59,643 nt of DNA. Source: Anaerolineales bacterium (GTDB taxonomy: Bacteria > Chloroflexota > Anaerolineae > Anaerolineales > Villigracilaceae). A program made the position numbers and the translations under genes. Below are positions 35,534 to 44,371 of this stretch, piece by piece. Location: the NCBI GenBank assembly GCA_016934715.1, contig JAFGSI010000069.1, forward strand, positions 1 through 59,643, read 5' to 3'. Within the stretch, counting starts at the first letter, position 1; the number at the start of each line of letters is the position of its first letter. The notes under the pieces are model-generated. The model ran no database searches. It saw only the letters and a list, made by a program, of their open reading frames with translations, and was not told the origin of the DNA.

Positions 35534-36175
35534 TCAGCCTTTCTCGGCGCGCAGACGGCGGTAGTAGGAATGGCTGGTGTACAGGGCCGCGGCCGGATTA
35601 TGGCCGGTGACGCGGTCCTTGGCCACCAGCACTGTGACTGGTGCCTGCGAGTGGCGGAAGAACAGGCTATCGTGTCCCACGCACAGTCCAACGGCAATGT
35701 TCAATCCTGTGCCGGCCTTGTTCAGTAGGCCTGCCTGCCCGATGGGGTTGCACAAAGCTTCGAATTGGCCCGGGCGGATCTTCTCCTCGTCCTGCAAGCC
35801 AATCTCTTCTTTGGCGATCGAGTCAACCTTGCAGCAGACGCTGCTGACTGAGAATCCGTTCGCTTCCAGGATCTCCTGAAGCAGAGCGGCTTCGCGCAGA
35901 AGGCCGATGCAGGTGGCAATGCCCAGGTGAGAGACAGCGAGCCGTCGCGCAAATTCCATGATCTCTTCCACGCGCGGCCAGCGGCAGTACCCTGCCGACT
36001 CGACTTGGGCCGCGGCTCGAGCCAACTGCCGGGTCCCGGCCTCGGACTGGTAGATTTGACGCGCCGTGGCCAGGATGTCAGACTCTGTCCGCGCCGGACA
36101 GAAAGCCGGAAGGGGTTTGACACCGGGTGCCTCGCGGCAGGCCTGCACCCGGCAGAGCGAACAGGTGAGTTCCAA
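35534..36175 (-). CDS. DUF1847 cysteine-rich protein
   Basis: A 213-aa protein starting at a TTG with AGGAG upstream. The N-terminus carries CSLCRVQAC and FCP, then an Asp/Glu-rich helical middle and CCKVDSIAKEEIG, GHDSLFFRHSQAPVTVLVAKD near the end, the pattern of DUF1847 family proteins. These occur in anaerobes next to redox genes and are presumed metal-binding. Function is unknown. Confidence 0.8.
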   Translation of the reverse strand: MELTCSLCRVQACREAPGVKPLPAFCPARTESDILATARQIYQSEAGTRQLARAAAQVESAGYCRWPRVEEIMEFARRLAVSHLGIATCIGLLREAALLQEILEANGFSVSSVCCKVDSIAKEEIGLQDEEKIRPGQFEALCNPIGQAGLLNKAGTGLNIAVGLCVGHDSLFFRHSQAPVTVLVAKDRVTGHNPAAALYTSHSYYRRLRAEKG

Positions 36176-36195
36176 TTTTTGCTCCTGTGTGCCGC

Positions 36196-36613
36196 GGCGG
36201 CCTCATCGCCGCCAACCAGGCGGAGTGCCAATCTGGCGGCGATGCACACCGGTCGGCCGGTATGGCTGTGCTGAGTCGGCGTGCCGCCCTCTTTCAGTTG
36301 ACTGCCTTGAACATTCGACCGCTTCGGCGGCGGTCGGACAGTCGCCGTACAGGTCCATGGCCTCCCGGCCCCGGCTGCCAGGATGGCGTTGAAAGCGTTG
36401 GGGCCGAAATCGCTGCTGAGGACTGCCTGGGCTTTCTGGTCAGCAGCAAATTGGGTTCCCTGAATGCCCTCCCCGCCCGAGGTGTTCAGGCCGGGATCGG
36501 GGTGGCTTTCCGCCTTGCCGCTTTCGGTGTTCACGACCAGCAGCCAGGCGCCGTGCCCAAAGCGTGGGGCGATCTGCGGTTCGACGGTCGGGGCAGTGGT
36601 GCTCAGGATGATT
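36196..36613 (-). pseudogene. NifX/NifB-type (FeMo-cofactor-binding fold) protein, frame-disrupted
   Basis: The frame reads KIILSTTAPTVEPQIAPRFG, then LLVVNTESGK and FAADQKAQAVLSSDFGPNAF, like the dinitrogenase Fe-Mo cofactor-binding fold. It has no usable start codon in front of KIILST. About 60 nt around 36310-36370 read better one frame over (MDLYGDCPTAAEAVE), after which the original frame resumes (GSQLKEGGTPTQ). Two compensating indels or assembly errors would explain this. It directly follows the zinc-ribbon gene. Confidence 0.6.
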
Positions 36614-36622
36614 TTCCGCGGT

Positions 36623-36844
36623 CTACTCGCGGATCATGCGCGTGCCGCAATCGGGGCAGGTCTTGTCCACGCAGCGCGTGCCGGGAGTGTGCGGGATCTT
36701 CTTACCACACTTCGGGCAGATGCAGGTTCCGCCTGGGCCGGACCCGGGCTTGGTTCCACCGCCCCGGCCTCCACCTCCATGCCCCTGGCCGCGTGCTTGT
36801 CTGCCGCCGGGGCTGAAACGGTTGCGTAAGAATCGGGTGATCAT
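36623..36844 (-). CDS. Small zinc-ribbon protein
   Basis: A 73-aa protein. A basic N-terminus (MITRFLRNRF) and a Gly-rich linker lead to a zinc ribbon with CICPKCG and CVDKTCPDCGTRM. Such short proteins often sit beside NifX-like and Mrp genes in anaerobes. The role is unknown; metal or nucleic-acid binding is inferred. AGGAGACAAATG marks the start. Confidence 0.7.
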   Translation of the reverse strand: MITRFLRNRFSPGGRQARGQGHGGGGRGGGTKPGSGPGGTCICPKCGKKIPHTPGTRCVDKTCPDCGTRMIRE

Positions 36845-37023
36845 TTGTCTCCTGTTCCGGCAGCACCGCGCGAAACCTGGTCAGGCTGCCCACGCTTGAG
36901 ACAACTGGAGCATGGCCTGAGAAGACCTGCCGTGTTGCCGAGGCGGCTGCCAGGGAAGCGGTGGGGGGGATTGGGTGAGCCAGGCCTTTTTCCCGATTCC
37001 ACGCTTAACGAGGCATGCTGCCT

Positions 37024-37740
37024 CTATTCCATATCCGGTTTCCAGACTTCCCAGACCTTTCCGACCAGGTCGGGCTCGGGTTTGAGCGTGGGCTTGCCAG
37101 GCTCCCAGCCTGCCGGGGTGGCCTCTTTGCCGCCCGATGCACGTACGTGCTGGAAGGCCTGGATCTGGCGGATGGACTCGACGAGCTTGCGCCCGACGGG
37201 CGGTGTCAATATTTCCAGGGCCTGGATGGTACCATCCGGGTCGATGATGAAGCGTCCGCGCATTTCGATGCCCTGGTTTTCATCCCAGACGCCGTAGGCG
37301 CGGCCCACATTCCCGGCCTGGTCGGAGGCCATGTGGAAGGGGATGCCGCCCTTGACCATCTTCGTCAACTCGTGATCGTTCCACATCTTGTGCACGAAAT
37401 GACTGTCCACGCTGACCGAAATCACTTCGACCCCCAGTTTCTGCAGGACGGGATATTTGTCGGCGACCGCCGACACTTCCGTTGCTCAGACAAAAGTGAA
37501 ATCGCCGGGGTAGAAGCACATCAATACCCATTTGCCGGCGAAATCGGATAGTTTCACGGGGGTAAAGCCGCCTTTGTAGTAGGAAGGGGCGGTGAAGTCG
37601 GGGGCTTTCTGTCCAACACGAGCGCTCATCGCGGGCTCCTTTCGTTCGGGCATTGCGGGGGACGGAGGGGCGGTAGGCGAAGGTGCTTGTTCGCCCGTCA
37701 CTGCGCCCGTCACGCGGGCGCAGCCAGTGGTCTCTGCCAT
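37024..37740 (-). CDS. Selenocysteine-containing peroxiredoxin (TGA at the peroxidatic position)
   Basis: One reading frame from ATG 37740 (AAGGAG upstream) or ATG 37629 (also AAGGAG) to 37024, interrupted only by TGA at 37486-37488. The sequence before is PVKLSDFAGKWVLMCFYPGD then FTFV; after it comes ATEVSAVADKYPVLQKLG. In AhpC/Prx1-type peroxiredoxins the peroxidatic Cys sits exactly there (FTFVCPTE). A SECIS-like hairpin with a GGUC loop follows. So the protein is read as ~238 aa (Sec at codon 85) or 201 aa (Sec48). The usual resolving Cys block (VCPA) is ATPAGW here, so it would be a one-Sec enzyme needing an external thiol reductant. It reduces peroxides. Gene finders would split or truncate it. 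Confidence 0.88.
37459..37488 (-). promoter_or_regulatory. Bacterial SECIS-like element after the in-frame TGA
   Basis: On the coding strand TGA (37488-37486) is followed, 12 nt later, by a perfect 6-bp stem GTCGGC/GCCGAC (37474-37459) closed by a GGTC tetraloop. The loop starts 17 nt after the TGA. E. coli fdhF has a GGUC-containing apical loop at nearly the same distance, which is what SelB recognises. Confidence 0.75.
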
Positions 37741-37760
37741 CGGTTCTCCTTTCTTGTCAA

Positions 37761-38051
37761 TCACGATTCGAGTTCCTCGATGCGCTTTTGGATGGCATCG
37801 AGCTGGCTTTTCAGCCAATCTGCCTGGGCCTTCAGGTCTGCGGCTTCCTGTTCTGCCGTGGGCTGCGTCCAGGCTGGGATACTGCCGGCAGTAAAGCGAT
37901 TCTGCCAGCCGCGTCCCCTGCCTCCGCGTCCAAGGCGGAATCCGGGGGCCGGGCTTGTAAAACCGGGCCGGTCGTACCCGCTGCAGTAGCCCATGCCGCG
38001 CCCGGTCCTTGGACCAGCGCCCAACGGGCCTGTGCGATCTCCTCCTGGCAT
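37761..38051 (-). CDS. DUF5320 domain protein
   Basis: A 96-aa protein beginning MPGGDRTGPLGAGPRTGRGM with GYCSGY, the DUF5320 signature, then a Gly/Arg-rich stretch and a C-terminal coiled coil (EQEAADLKAQADWLKSQLDA). These proteins are common next to NifX-like, Mrp and ferredoxin genes in anaerobes. The function is not known. GGAGG precedes the ATG at 38051; an in-frame GTG at 38060 is less likely. Confidence 0.8.
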   Translation of the reverse strand: MPGGDRTGPLGAGPRTGRGMGYCSGYDRPGFTSPAPGFRLGRGGRGRGWQNRFTAGSIPAWTQPTAEQEAADLKAQADWLKSQLDAIQKRIEELES

Positions 38052-38056
38052 GTTTT

Positions 38057-38572
38057 TCACCTCCTTCCTTTCTGGTTTGCATTTCTGGTGCGCCCGCGGC
38101 GGCGGACTTGCCTCTGTTCGCGTCTGCCGCGTGCATCGGGCCTTCGTACCGGCGCAGGCAACGAAGATGTGCTGGTGGTCATTTCGGGTTGTTTGAGCCT
38201 GCGGTCCAATGCGTCCAGTAGGATGTTTGCCAGGCGAGGGGCGACTTCGCGCCCGAGCAATGCCAGTAGGGCTCCAGCCAACGGTGCCGCTTCACGAGCC
38301 GGGGCCTGCGTCTCCGGCGCTGCTATCATGGCGGGTGCAGGAACCATGCGAGTCTCCACGATAGGAAGCGTCGATCCAGGTTTACTGCGGGTGGGCACAG
38401 CGAGGATTGTGATTGCCTGGTTAGGACAGGCATCGATGCAAGCCTCGCACTGTGTGCAGAGAGTCTCATCGATCGCGGCCCGCTGCTTCACCAGGTGGAT
38501 TGCCCCGGCGGGGCACGCATCGGCACACACACCGCAGCCTGCACATAGCGCCTGGTTGACCTGGATGATCAT
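38057..38572 (-). CDS. Two-cluster [4Fe-4S] ferredoxin with C-terminal extension
   Basis: A 171-aa protein. Two full cluster motifs lie in the first 60 residues (CAGCGVCADACPAGAI and CTQCEACIDACPNQAI). A Pro/Ala linker, a hydrophobic-amphipathic stretch (AGALLALLGREVAPRLANIL) and a basic tail follow. AAGGAGCG sets the start at 38572. It could supply electrons to the operon's oxidoreductases, including the molybdenum hydroxylase that lacks an FAD subunit; that link is inferred. Confidence 0.88.
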   Translation of the reverse strand: MIIQVNQALCAGCGVCADACPAGAIHLVKQRAAIDETLCTQCEACIDACPNQAITILAVPTRSKPGSTLPIVETRMVPAPAMIAAPETQAPAREAAPLAGALLALLGREVAPRLANILLDALDRRLKQPEMTTSTSSLPAPVRRPDARGRREQRQVRRRGRTRNANQKGRR

Positions 38573-38770
38573 GTTTCGCTCCTTGCTATTCCCTTCTCGG
38601 TGGAGGGATCTCTGTCCGATCCATGCTCCAGTCGGCGGACAGCGGTCCGGATGGCTTGCACCCACACACCCTGCGTTGTCGTACCATTGCAATGGCCGCA
38701 GCTTTTCACTACTGAATGGGTGATCGATGGATGTCTACAGGCGCAGGCGGAAGGGGAACACCGAGACGCA

Positions 38771-39478
38771 TCACCCTTCGACCTGTTCGTTCTTGAAATG
38801 CTGCTCCGCCGAACGGTCGTTTTGGTCTGCCGGGCAGAGGATAAGCAGGGAACGGGAGTTCGTATTGCCCCGGTTCTCCCACCGATGCGGTAGGTGGGCC
38901 TGGAAGACCAGGCTGTCACCCGGGCCGAGATCATGTTCCTCTCCTGCAACCGTATAAACAAGCCGCCCTTCCAGACAGTAGATGAATTCCTGGCCGGTAT
39001 GAATGATGGCATCCGGACCGCTGTCCGCGTACGGTTTCAGGGTCAGCAAGAACGGCATCCCTTCTCCCAATGTGAGACCGGCTCCCAGGTCTTCGAGCAG
39101 ACCCTGGGAAAAGACGGCCTGCGGTCGCTGTCCCGATTTTTGAAAGATCGCATCCTTCTGAGGCGATGACATTTCGAAGAAAGCGATGATCGGCACCTGG
39201 AGAGCCTGCGCAAGTTGCTCCAGGGTGCTGACACTCGGGGATGATTTATCATTTTCGATCAGGCTGAGGGTATTGAAGTTCAAGCCTGACATTTCGGCCA
39301 GGGACCGGATGGACAGTCCTTGCAGCGTGCGCAGTTCCCGCAACCGCTCTCCGACATCGATGCGCCGGGCGGCATCATTTTCATCTTCTGAATCCAGCAT
39401 GGCCTTCAGGCTGTCCTGCCAATGTCGATCGCAGGCTCTCTTTCGGGGACGAGATCTGCCTTGATGATTTCTGGGCAT
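38771..39478 (-). CDS. XRE-family regulator with cupin sensor domain
   Basis: A 235-aa transcription factor. A basic N-terminus precedes an HTH_3 domain (~45-100: RLRELRTLQGLSIRSLAEMS, then SLIENDKSSPSVSTLEQLAQ). A cupin domain lies at ~155-222 (HTGQEFIYCLEGRLVYTVAG, DLGPGDSLVFQAHLPHRWEN). Cupin-XRE regulators bind a small ligand and often control the adjacent operon. It is the first gene of the minus-strand metal/redox run. A 10-bp-arm palindrome overlaps its own -10 box. Confidence 0.88.
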   Translation of the reverse strand: MPRNHQGRSRPRKRACDRHWQDSLKAMLDSEDENDAARRIDVGERLRELRTLQGLSIRSLAEMSGLNFNTLSLIENDKSSPSVSTLEQLAQALQVPIIAFFEMSSPQKDAIFQKSGQRPQAVFSQGLLEDLGAGLTLGEGMPFLLTLKPYADSGPDAIIHTGQEFIYCLEGRLVYTVAGEEHDLGPGDSLVFQAHLPHRWENRGNTNSRSLLILCPADQNDRSAEQHFKNEQVEG

Positions 39479-39508
39479 CGGACTTCCGAATCGCAAAGTT
39501 ATAACATT

Positions 39509-39540
39509 ATTATAGTACAAAAATGACAAATTTGTACTAT
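39509..39540 (-). promoter_or_regulatory. Promoter and palindromic operator of the XRE-cupin gene
   Basis: ATAGTACAAA (39512-39521) and TTTGTACTAT (39531-39540) are perfect 10-bp inverted arms with a 9-nt spacer. TATAAT on the minus strand (plus positions 39509-39514) overlaps the proximal arm. This is an ideal position for autorepression. Confidence 0.6.
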
Positions 39541-40196
39541 TATTTTGATACATAATTCGAAATGCCCCCCCCATGAGGATGAAAAGGACGTTGCCCCTTT
39601 CGAAGAAATGGAAGGGCGGCAGAAAGGATGGTGGCAACCAGCACCCGGGTGGGGGCTGATGGTGAACGAACGAAGAGAAGGAAAAACGCGGGAGCAGGCT
39701 GCAGCCAAAGCGGATCCTGGTATCAGGCCTGCCATGATCGATTTTGGGCGTGATTCTTAAGTCTCCGGGCGTACGGAAACCAGTAACGGGACACTGCCCA
39801 TCCCCGGGGGCGTCCGGATGCAATGGAGTTGCCTCTCACCTGTTGTCTTTGGATGTTCCTTCTCGCTTGACAAGGATCGCAGGCGAGGGATGTTGTTCTT
39901 TACCGGTCTAGGAGGGGGGAATGTCTCTCGCAGATTCTTAAAGTCGTTTGAGTTTGCCAGTGACCCCATTTTTGCATGTCTTTCTACTGTCCCCCCCACA
40001 CGTACAGGCACCGCCTAATTATCCGAACCGAGATCGTTACACCGACCTGCTTGGCGGCAGATTCCGTTCCGCTATTTCTGCAAGAAGCAGGACGGCAGGC
40101 GCCCCCTGCAAGCGGAAGCCGATCGAAAATCGTGTTTACTGGTCCGGGAACGAAACAGGCCGGGCTTCGGGATGGAGGGACCGGGAACTCATGGGA
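39541..40196. other. 650-bp stretch without a recognisable gene
   Basis: It lies between the XRE promoter and the 3' end of the alpha-1,3-glucanase gene. Short frames exist on both strands but none shows a family motif, a good ribosome site or coherent codon use. It separates the metal/redox cluster from the glucan locus. Confidence 0.5.
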
Positions 40197-42461
40197 CTAA
40201 GGAATTTCCCACCCGCGATTGCCCTCTCCAGGATCCAGTGTGAAGTACAGGCTCGGCGCGTAATTGAGCAGGCCTCCTGCCCCCGGGTTGCTGACGACGA
40301 CAAAGGAGAATGCCACCTCCCCGGCGGTGTTCGAGTGGAAAAGGATCCCCCATGTGCCGGGCTGGCGCACTTCGATGTGGTCGAAACTGGCATGCGTAAT
40401 GGGGTAGCTGCCCTCGAGTTCGATCCCGGAAAAGGTGGGACTGTCGATCAACAAATCGCTGACCAGCAGACCGCTGATCTCCCCCTGCGCAGCCCAGATT
40501 TTGAGCGCCCCATGTTCATCATGGAACATGGGGCCGCCGGCCCGGATGAGCGCATTGCTCTGGAGAACGGTGACGCCGTCGAAGGGATTGGCGTTGAATT
40601 GCTGTGCGATGAGAATGCCGGGGTAGGTGACCACGTCAAAACACAGGTTGTTTGCGACGCGGTTATCGGTTCCTCCGTAGATGGCGAAGCAGTTGGCTCT
40701 CCACGGGACCTGGACGGTGTTGAAGCGGAAGACATTGCCGGTGTTCGGCCGGTCACCCAGAGGAGACCATGAGGCAAGCGCGTCGTCACCCGTATTGCGG
40801 AAATGTGAATTCTCGACCAGCGAGTAGCTTGTGCCGTTGCAGAAGTTGACCCCATCGGCGAACAGGTTGCGGAAGCGGCTGCCTGTGATGATCAACCCGT
40901 TCGTTCCGCCGCCAACCCAGTAACCGACCTTGGTGTGTTCGACCCAGATATTTTCCAGCCGCGAACCTGTTCCCGCGCCACCGTTGAAGCCGTTATCCGG
41001 GTTGTTGTCCTGGCGGAGGACCGTTTCGCCCAGAATGGCAAAATCAAAATAACGGCAGTTGTTCCCGGTGCAAAGGAAGCGGGCGAAACTGCCATGGATG
41101 ATCGAGTACCACATCCCCGCGCCCTGAAGGGTGACATCCTGGACTTCAAACCCGCGCAGGTTGCTCTCAAAGGTACCCGCCGGGATCCAGACCCCCGTCC
41201 GGGACGCCTCTGCCCGCGCAATGCAGCTGCGGATGGCGTCGCCATCCTCCTCGCCATCATTGGGGACCGCCCCGCAGTCTTCCACGATGGAGAGGTAGCC
41301 TTCGGGCATGGTTCCGGGTGGGGCGACCTGCTCCAGGTCGACCAGATCAAGGACATAATACTCGGCATCATCGCCGGCGTCTATCTGCAGGCTCACAAGG
41401 GCCCCTGCCGGGATGTCGCCCACGAGCGCCCGCGCCTCATCGTAAAAATGGTGTGCGCCGCCTGCCTGGGGCGCATTCAATGTCCATTCCTCGCCACCGT
41501 AAGACCAGGCGTATCTGGAGGTGAGCTGGATCGTCTGGCGAAAGACCCCCTCCACATACAGGCTGAGGGTGGCGTCCAGGCCCTGCCCATCATCCGAATC
41601 GGGGATCACAAAGCGGACAACGATTGCGTTGGCCGGCTGGATGGCCCGGAAGCGGACATATTCCCCTCTTGCGTCCAGACGGACCGCGCTGCGGCCCGAC
41701 GACTCTGATGCAATGGTCCCGAAGGTTCGATCGGGAGCGAGGACCTCGCCGTTGGTCTGGCCCTGCTCGGCCTCGTATTCGACCCAGGGAACAGCTGCGC
41801 CCCGGCTGGTGGGTGGGTTGGTGGGGGGCGGGATGGCAGGCACCGGCGCGGCTGTGCTGTTGGCCAGTGGCAGGCCGGAGACAGCCTCGATCAGCCAGCG
41901 CGCGTTGTCCGTCGGGACCGGAATGCGGTCACAGCGCACCTGGCCGGCTTCGACATACAGCAGTTGCCAGTTGTGCCAGACATTCCGGATGACGATCGCG
42001 CCCTGTCCGACATCTCCTTCAAAAGTCCAGCGCGGGCTCATCCATTCCGGGAAAATGGGGATGATCTCAACGTATTCTTCCAGATGCTCGATGGAGAGAT
42101 AGTTGCTGCTGGCGCGGTTTTGGAGGCGCAGGCTGCCCTGGTAATCTTCAACCACCCAAAGGGAAGATGGATTGGAGGCCGGGAGGTCCCCGACCTGGGC
42201 CTGTCCATCCTGTTCGTACAGATAGGTGCCCGTTGCGACATTTCTGATCCGTACGATTGGACGGGTCGCGCCGGGGGTCGTCTCCTGCGGCGCGGTCGGC
42301 GTTGGCGTTTGCCCGGCCGTTGACGGCAGTGCAGATGCCGCGGCTGTGATGGGAAGGCCGGGCCCGGTGCTCGTCCCGACCGAGGAAGAGAGCGGCCGGG
42401 GACCGGCACATCCCATCAAGCAAAGGAGAAAGAGAAGAATGACACCGAATCGACGGAGCAT
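40197..42461 (-). CDS. GH87-type alpha-1,3-glucanase (mycodextranase-like) lipoprotein
   Basis: A 754-aa exported lipoprotein. The signal MLRRFGVILLFLLCLMGC ends in a lipobox, followed by a Pro/Thr linker. Residues ~75-210 look like a beta-trefoil. A CBM6/35-like domain (WVEYEAEQGQTNGEVLAPDR, then HHFYDEARALVGDIPAG) and a right-handed beta-helix follow. Blocks such as IEHTKVGYW-like WVEHTKVGYWVGGGTNGL, ADGVNFCNG and NTGDDALASWS match GH87 enzymes, where the Asp pair is catalytic. GH87 enzymes cut alpha-1,3-glucan (nigeran, mutan). Placement after the ABC permease genes, on the same strand, fits cell-surface glucan digestion feeding the transporter. Confidence 0.75.
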   Translation of the reverse strand: MLRRFGVILLFLLCLMGCAGPRPLSSSVGTSTGPGLPITAAASALPSTAGQTPTPTAPQETTPGATRPIVRIRNVATGTYLYEQDGQAQVGDLPASNPSSLWVVEDYQGSLRLQNRASSNYLSIEHLEEYVEIIPIFPEWMSPRWTFEGDVGQGAIVIRNVWHNWQLLYVEAGQVRCDRIPVPTDNARWLIEAVSGLPLANSTAAPVPAIPPPTNPPTSRGAAVPWVEYEAEQGQTNGEVLAPDRTFGTIASESSGRSAVRLDARGEYVRFRAIQPANAIVVRFVIPDSDDGQGLDATLSLYVEGVFRQTIQLTSRYAWSYGGEEWTLNAPQAGGAHHFYDEARALVGDIPAGALVSLQIDAGDDAEYYVLDLVDLEQVAPPGTMPEGYLSIVEDCGAVPNDGEEDGDAIRSCIARAEASRTGVWIPAGTFESNLRGFEVQDVTLQGAGMWYSIIHGSFARFLCTGNNCRYFDFAILGETVLRQDNNPDNGFNGGAGTGSRLENIWVEHTKVGYWVGGGTNGLIITGSRFRNLFADGVNFCNGTSYSLVENSHFRNTGDDALASWSPLGDRPNTGNVFRFNTVQVPWRANCFAIYGGTDNRVANNLCFDVVTYPGILIAQQFNANPFDGVTVLQSNALIRAGGPMFHDEHGALKIWAAQGEISGLLVSDLLIDSPTFSGIELEGSYPITHASFDHIEVRQPGTWGILFHSNTAGEVAFSFVVVSNPGAGGLLNYAPSLYFTLDPGEGNRGWEIP

Positions 42462-42480
42462 GAAACGGGTTCTGCCCTGG

Positions 42481-43347
42481 TCAGAAGGTAAGCCCACCCT
42501 TCATGTAGCGCTGCAGGAAAATGGCAGCGAACATGGGCGGGATCATTGCAATGAAAGAGCCAGCCATGTGCAGGTTCATCGGGAAGTCGCGGGTCAAGTT
42601 GAAGAGCCGCACCGAGACGGTCTGCATCGATGAGTCACGCAGCACCAGCAGCGGCAGCAAGAAATCGCCCCACAGGCCGATGAAGGACAGCAAACCCAGA
42701 ACCAGCATGATGGACGCTGACAGGGGGATGGTGAATTGAAGGAAGATGCGCGTTTCGGTTGCACCATCGACCTCCGCCGCATCATAGATTTGACGCGGGA
42801 TGCTGTCGAAGGCGTTTTTCAACACCAGGATCATGAACGGATTGACTGCATAGGGCAGCCACAGCCCCCAGAAGGTATTGATCAGGCTGGTGTTGATAAA
42901 GGGCAGTTTGGCCAGCGTCATGTACAGGGGCACAAGGTAAGCGATGCGTGGAATGGTCATGGTGATCAGGATCAGCACCATGACCAGATTGGAGCCGATC
43001 GGCTTGAGGCGGGAAAGAAAAAAGGCTGCCAGCGAGGAGACCACCAGCTGTGCAAGCACACCGCCGCCTGCCACGACGAAGGTGTTCCAGAACATGCGCG
43101 TCATATTGAAGCGCCGCCAGGCCTCAACATAATTTCCCCAATCCGGGCTGGCCGGCCATAGATTCACGCCGGGCCGATAGATTTCCGTGCTGTTCTTCAG
43201 GCCGGCGGTAAAGGAAAAGAAGAAGGGGAAGATGATGATGATGCCGGTCAGCACCAGGATGGCGAAGAACAGCCCAAGAACGAGGCGCCCTTTGAGGGAA
43301 CGGCCTTCAACAATGGACATCACGCCGCGATTGGCGGTTGCCTTCAT
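42481..43347 (-). CDS. ABC sugar transporter permease (MalG/CUT1 type)
   Basis: A 288-aa permease with six hydrophobic segments and the EAA loop YDAAEVDGATETRIFLQFTI that docks the ATPase. It ends MKGGLTF, typical of CUT1 permeases. GAGGAG sets the start at 43347; 10 nt separate it from the partner permease. No ATPase gene is in the locus, so a shared MsmK-type ATPase must serve it. Confidence 0.92.
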   Translation of the reverse strand: MKATANRGVMSIVEGRSLKGRLVLGLFFAILVLTGIIIIFPFFFSFTAGLKNSTEIYRPGVNLWPASPDWGNYVEAWRRFNMTRMFWNTFVVAGGGVLAQLVVSSLAAFFLSRLKPIGSNLVMVLILITMTIPRIAYLVPLYMTLAKLPFINTSLINTFWGLWLPYAVNPFMILVLKNAFDSIPRQIYDAAEVDGATETRIFLQFTIPLSASIMLVLGLLSFIGLWGDFLLPLLVLRDSSMQTVSVRLFNLTRDFPMNLHMAGSFIAMIPPMFAAIFLQRYMKGGLTF

Positions 43348-43357
43348 GGATTTCTCC

Positions 43358-44293
43358 TCAGTATTGGATTGATTCACGCCCGAGCGATAGCCGGACGTAA
43401 ACAATCGAGAATAATGATAAGACGACCAGCAATGAAACGCTCCAGGCCGATGCCAGGCCAAAGTCGCTGCGTTCAAAGGCGGTCCGGTAGAGTTCGAGCA
43501 CGGGTGTGACGGTGCTGTTGGCTGGGCCACCCGTTGTCAGAATAAAGGGCTCGGTGAATACCTGTCCCACGACGATGATCTGCAGCAGGAGCATGATTTG
43601 CATGCGTGAGCTGATCAGGGGCAGGGTGATATACCAGATGCGCTGCCAGGGCGAGAATCCATCCAGTTCAGCGGCTTCGTAAATTTCTGTGGGGATTTCT
43701 TGTAGCGCCGAAAGGTAAATGAGGACACTGCCGCCGGCCCCCAGCCAGGTCATGATCACCACGATGGCGGGTTTCGCCAGGTCAGGATTCTGCAGCCAGA
43801 GCTGCGCCGGCAGGCCGATGGAGTTAAGCAGGCTGTTTAAGACGCCGCCATCGGGGGCATAGATCTGCCGCCAGACAAGCAGGGCCACGGCAATCGGAAT
43901 GAGCGAGGGGAGATACACAATGGTTTGAAAAAAGCGCCCGAAGTGGCGTAGCTCATTGACCATCAGCGCCAGGAACACGGGTACCATGAAGCCCATGAGA
44001 ATACTGATGATCAGAAAGACAGCGATATTTTTCCAGGCGGTATAGAACAAGGGATTGCCAAACATGCGAACATAATTATGCAATCCAACCCATTCCGAGG
44101 CTCTTGTCAGGTTCACTTCCTGAAAACTGTAGACGATCGTGGTGAGGATCGGGCCGAAGGTCATTACAGCAAAGATCAAAAGGGTTGGCAGGATGACCAG
44201 ATAGGAGAGGGCCTGCTTTTTCCAGAAGTTTCGAGACCGGGGCGGTCTTGGCGATGGGGTGTCGAGGGATGGATTGGCCAGGGTTGTCATCAT
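43358..44293 (-). CDS. ABC sugar transporter permease (MalF/CUT1 type)
   Basis: A 311-aa permease with a charged N-terminus and six hydrophobic segments. The EAA loop is YEAAELDGFSPWQRIWYITL. AAGGAG lies before the tandem ATGs at 44293 and 44290. It lies between the binding protein and the second permease, the standard CUT1 order. Confidence 0.92.
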   Translation of the reverse strand: MMTTLANPSLDTPSPRPPRSRNFWKKQALSYLVILPTLLIFAVMTFGPILTTIVYSFQEVNLTRASEWVGLHNYVRMFGNPLFYTAWKNIAVFLIISILMGFMVPVFLALMVNELRHFGRFFQTIVYLPSLIPIAVALLVWRQIYAPDGGVLNSLLNSIGLPAQLWLQNPDLAKPAIVVIMTWLGAGGSVLIYLSALQEIPTEIYEAAELDGFSPWQRIWYITLPLISSRMQIMLLLQIIVVGQVFTEPFILTTGGPANSTVTPVLELYRTAFERSDFGLASAWSVSLLVVLSLFSIVYVRLSLGRESIQY

Positions 44294-44371
44294 TTGGCTC
44301 CTTGCCAGTATTGTAGTGAACAGGTGGCATTTGCGCAATGCCACCTGTTCGATGGAGTATGTTGAGCCGAG

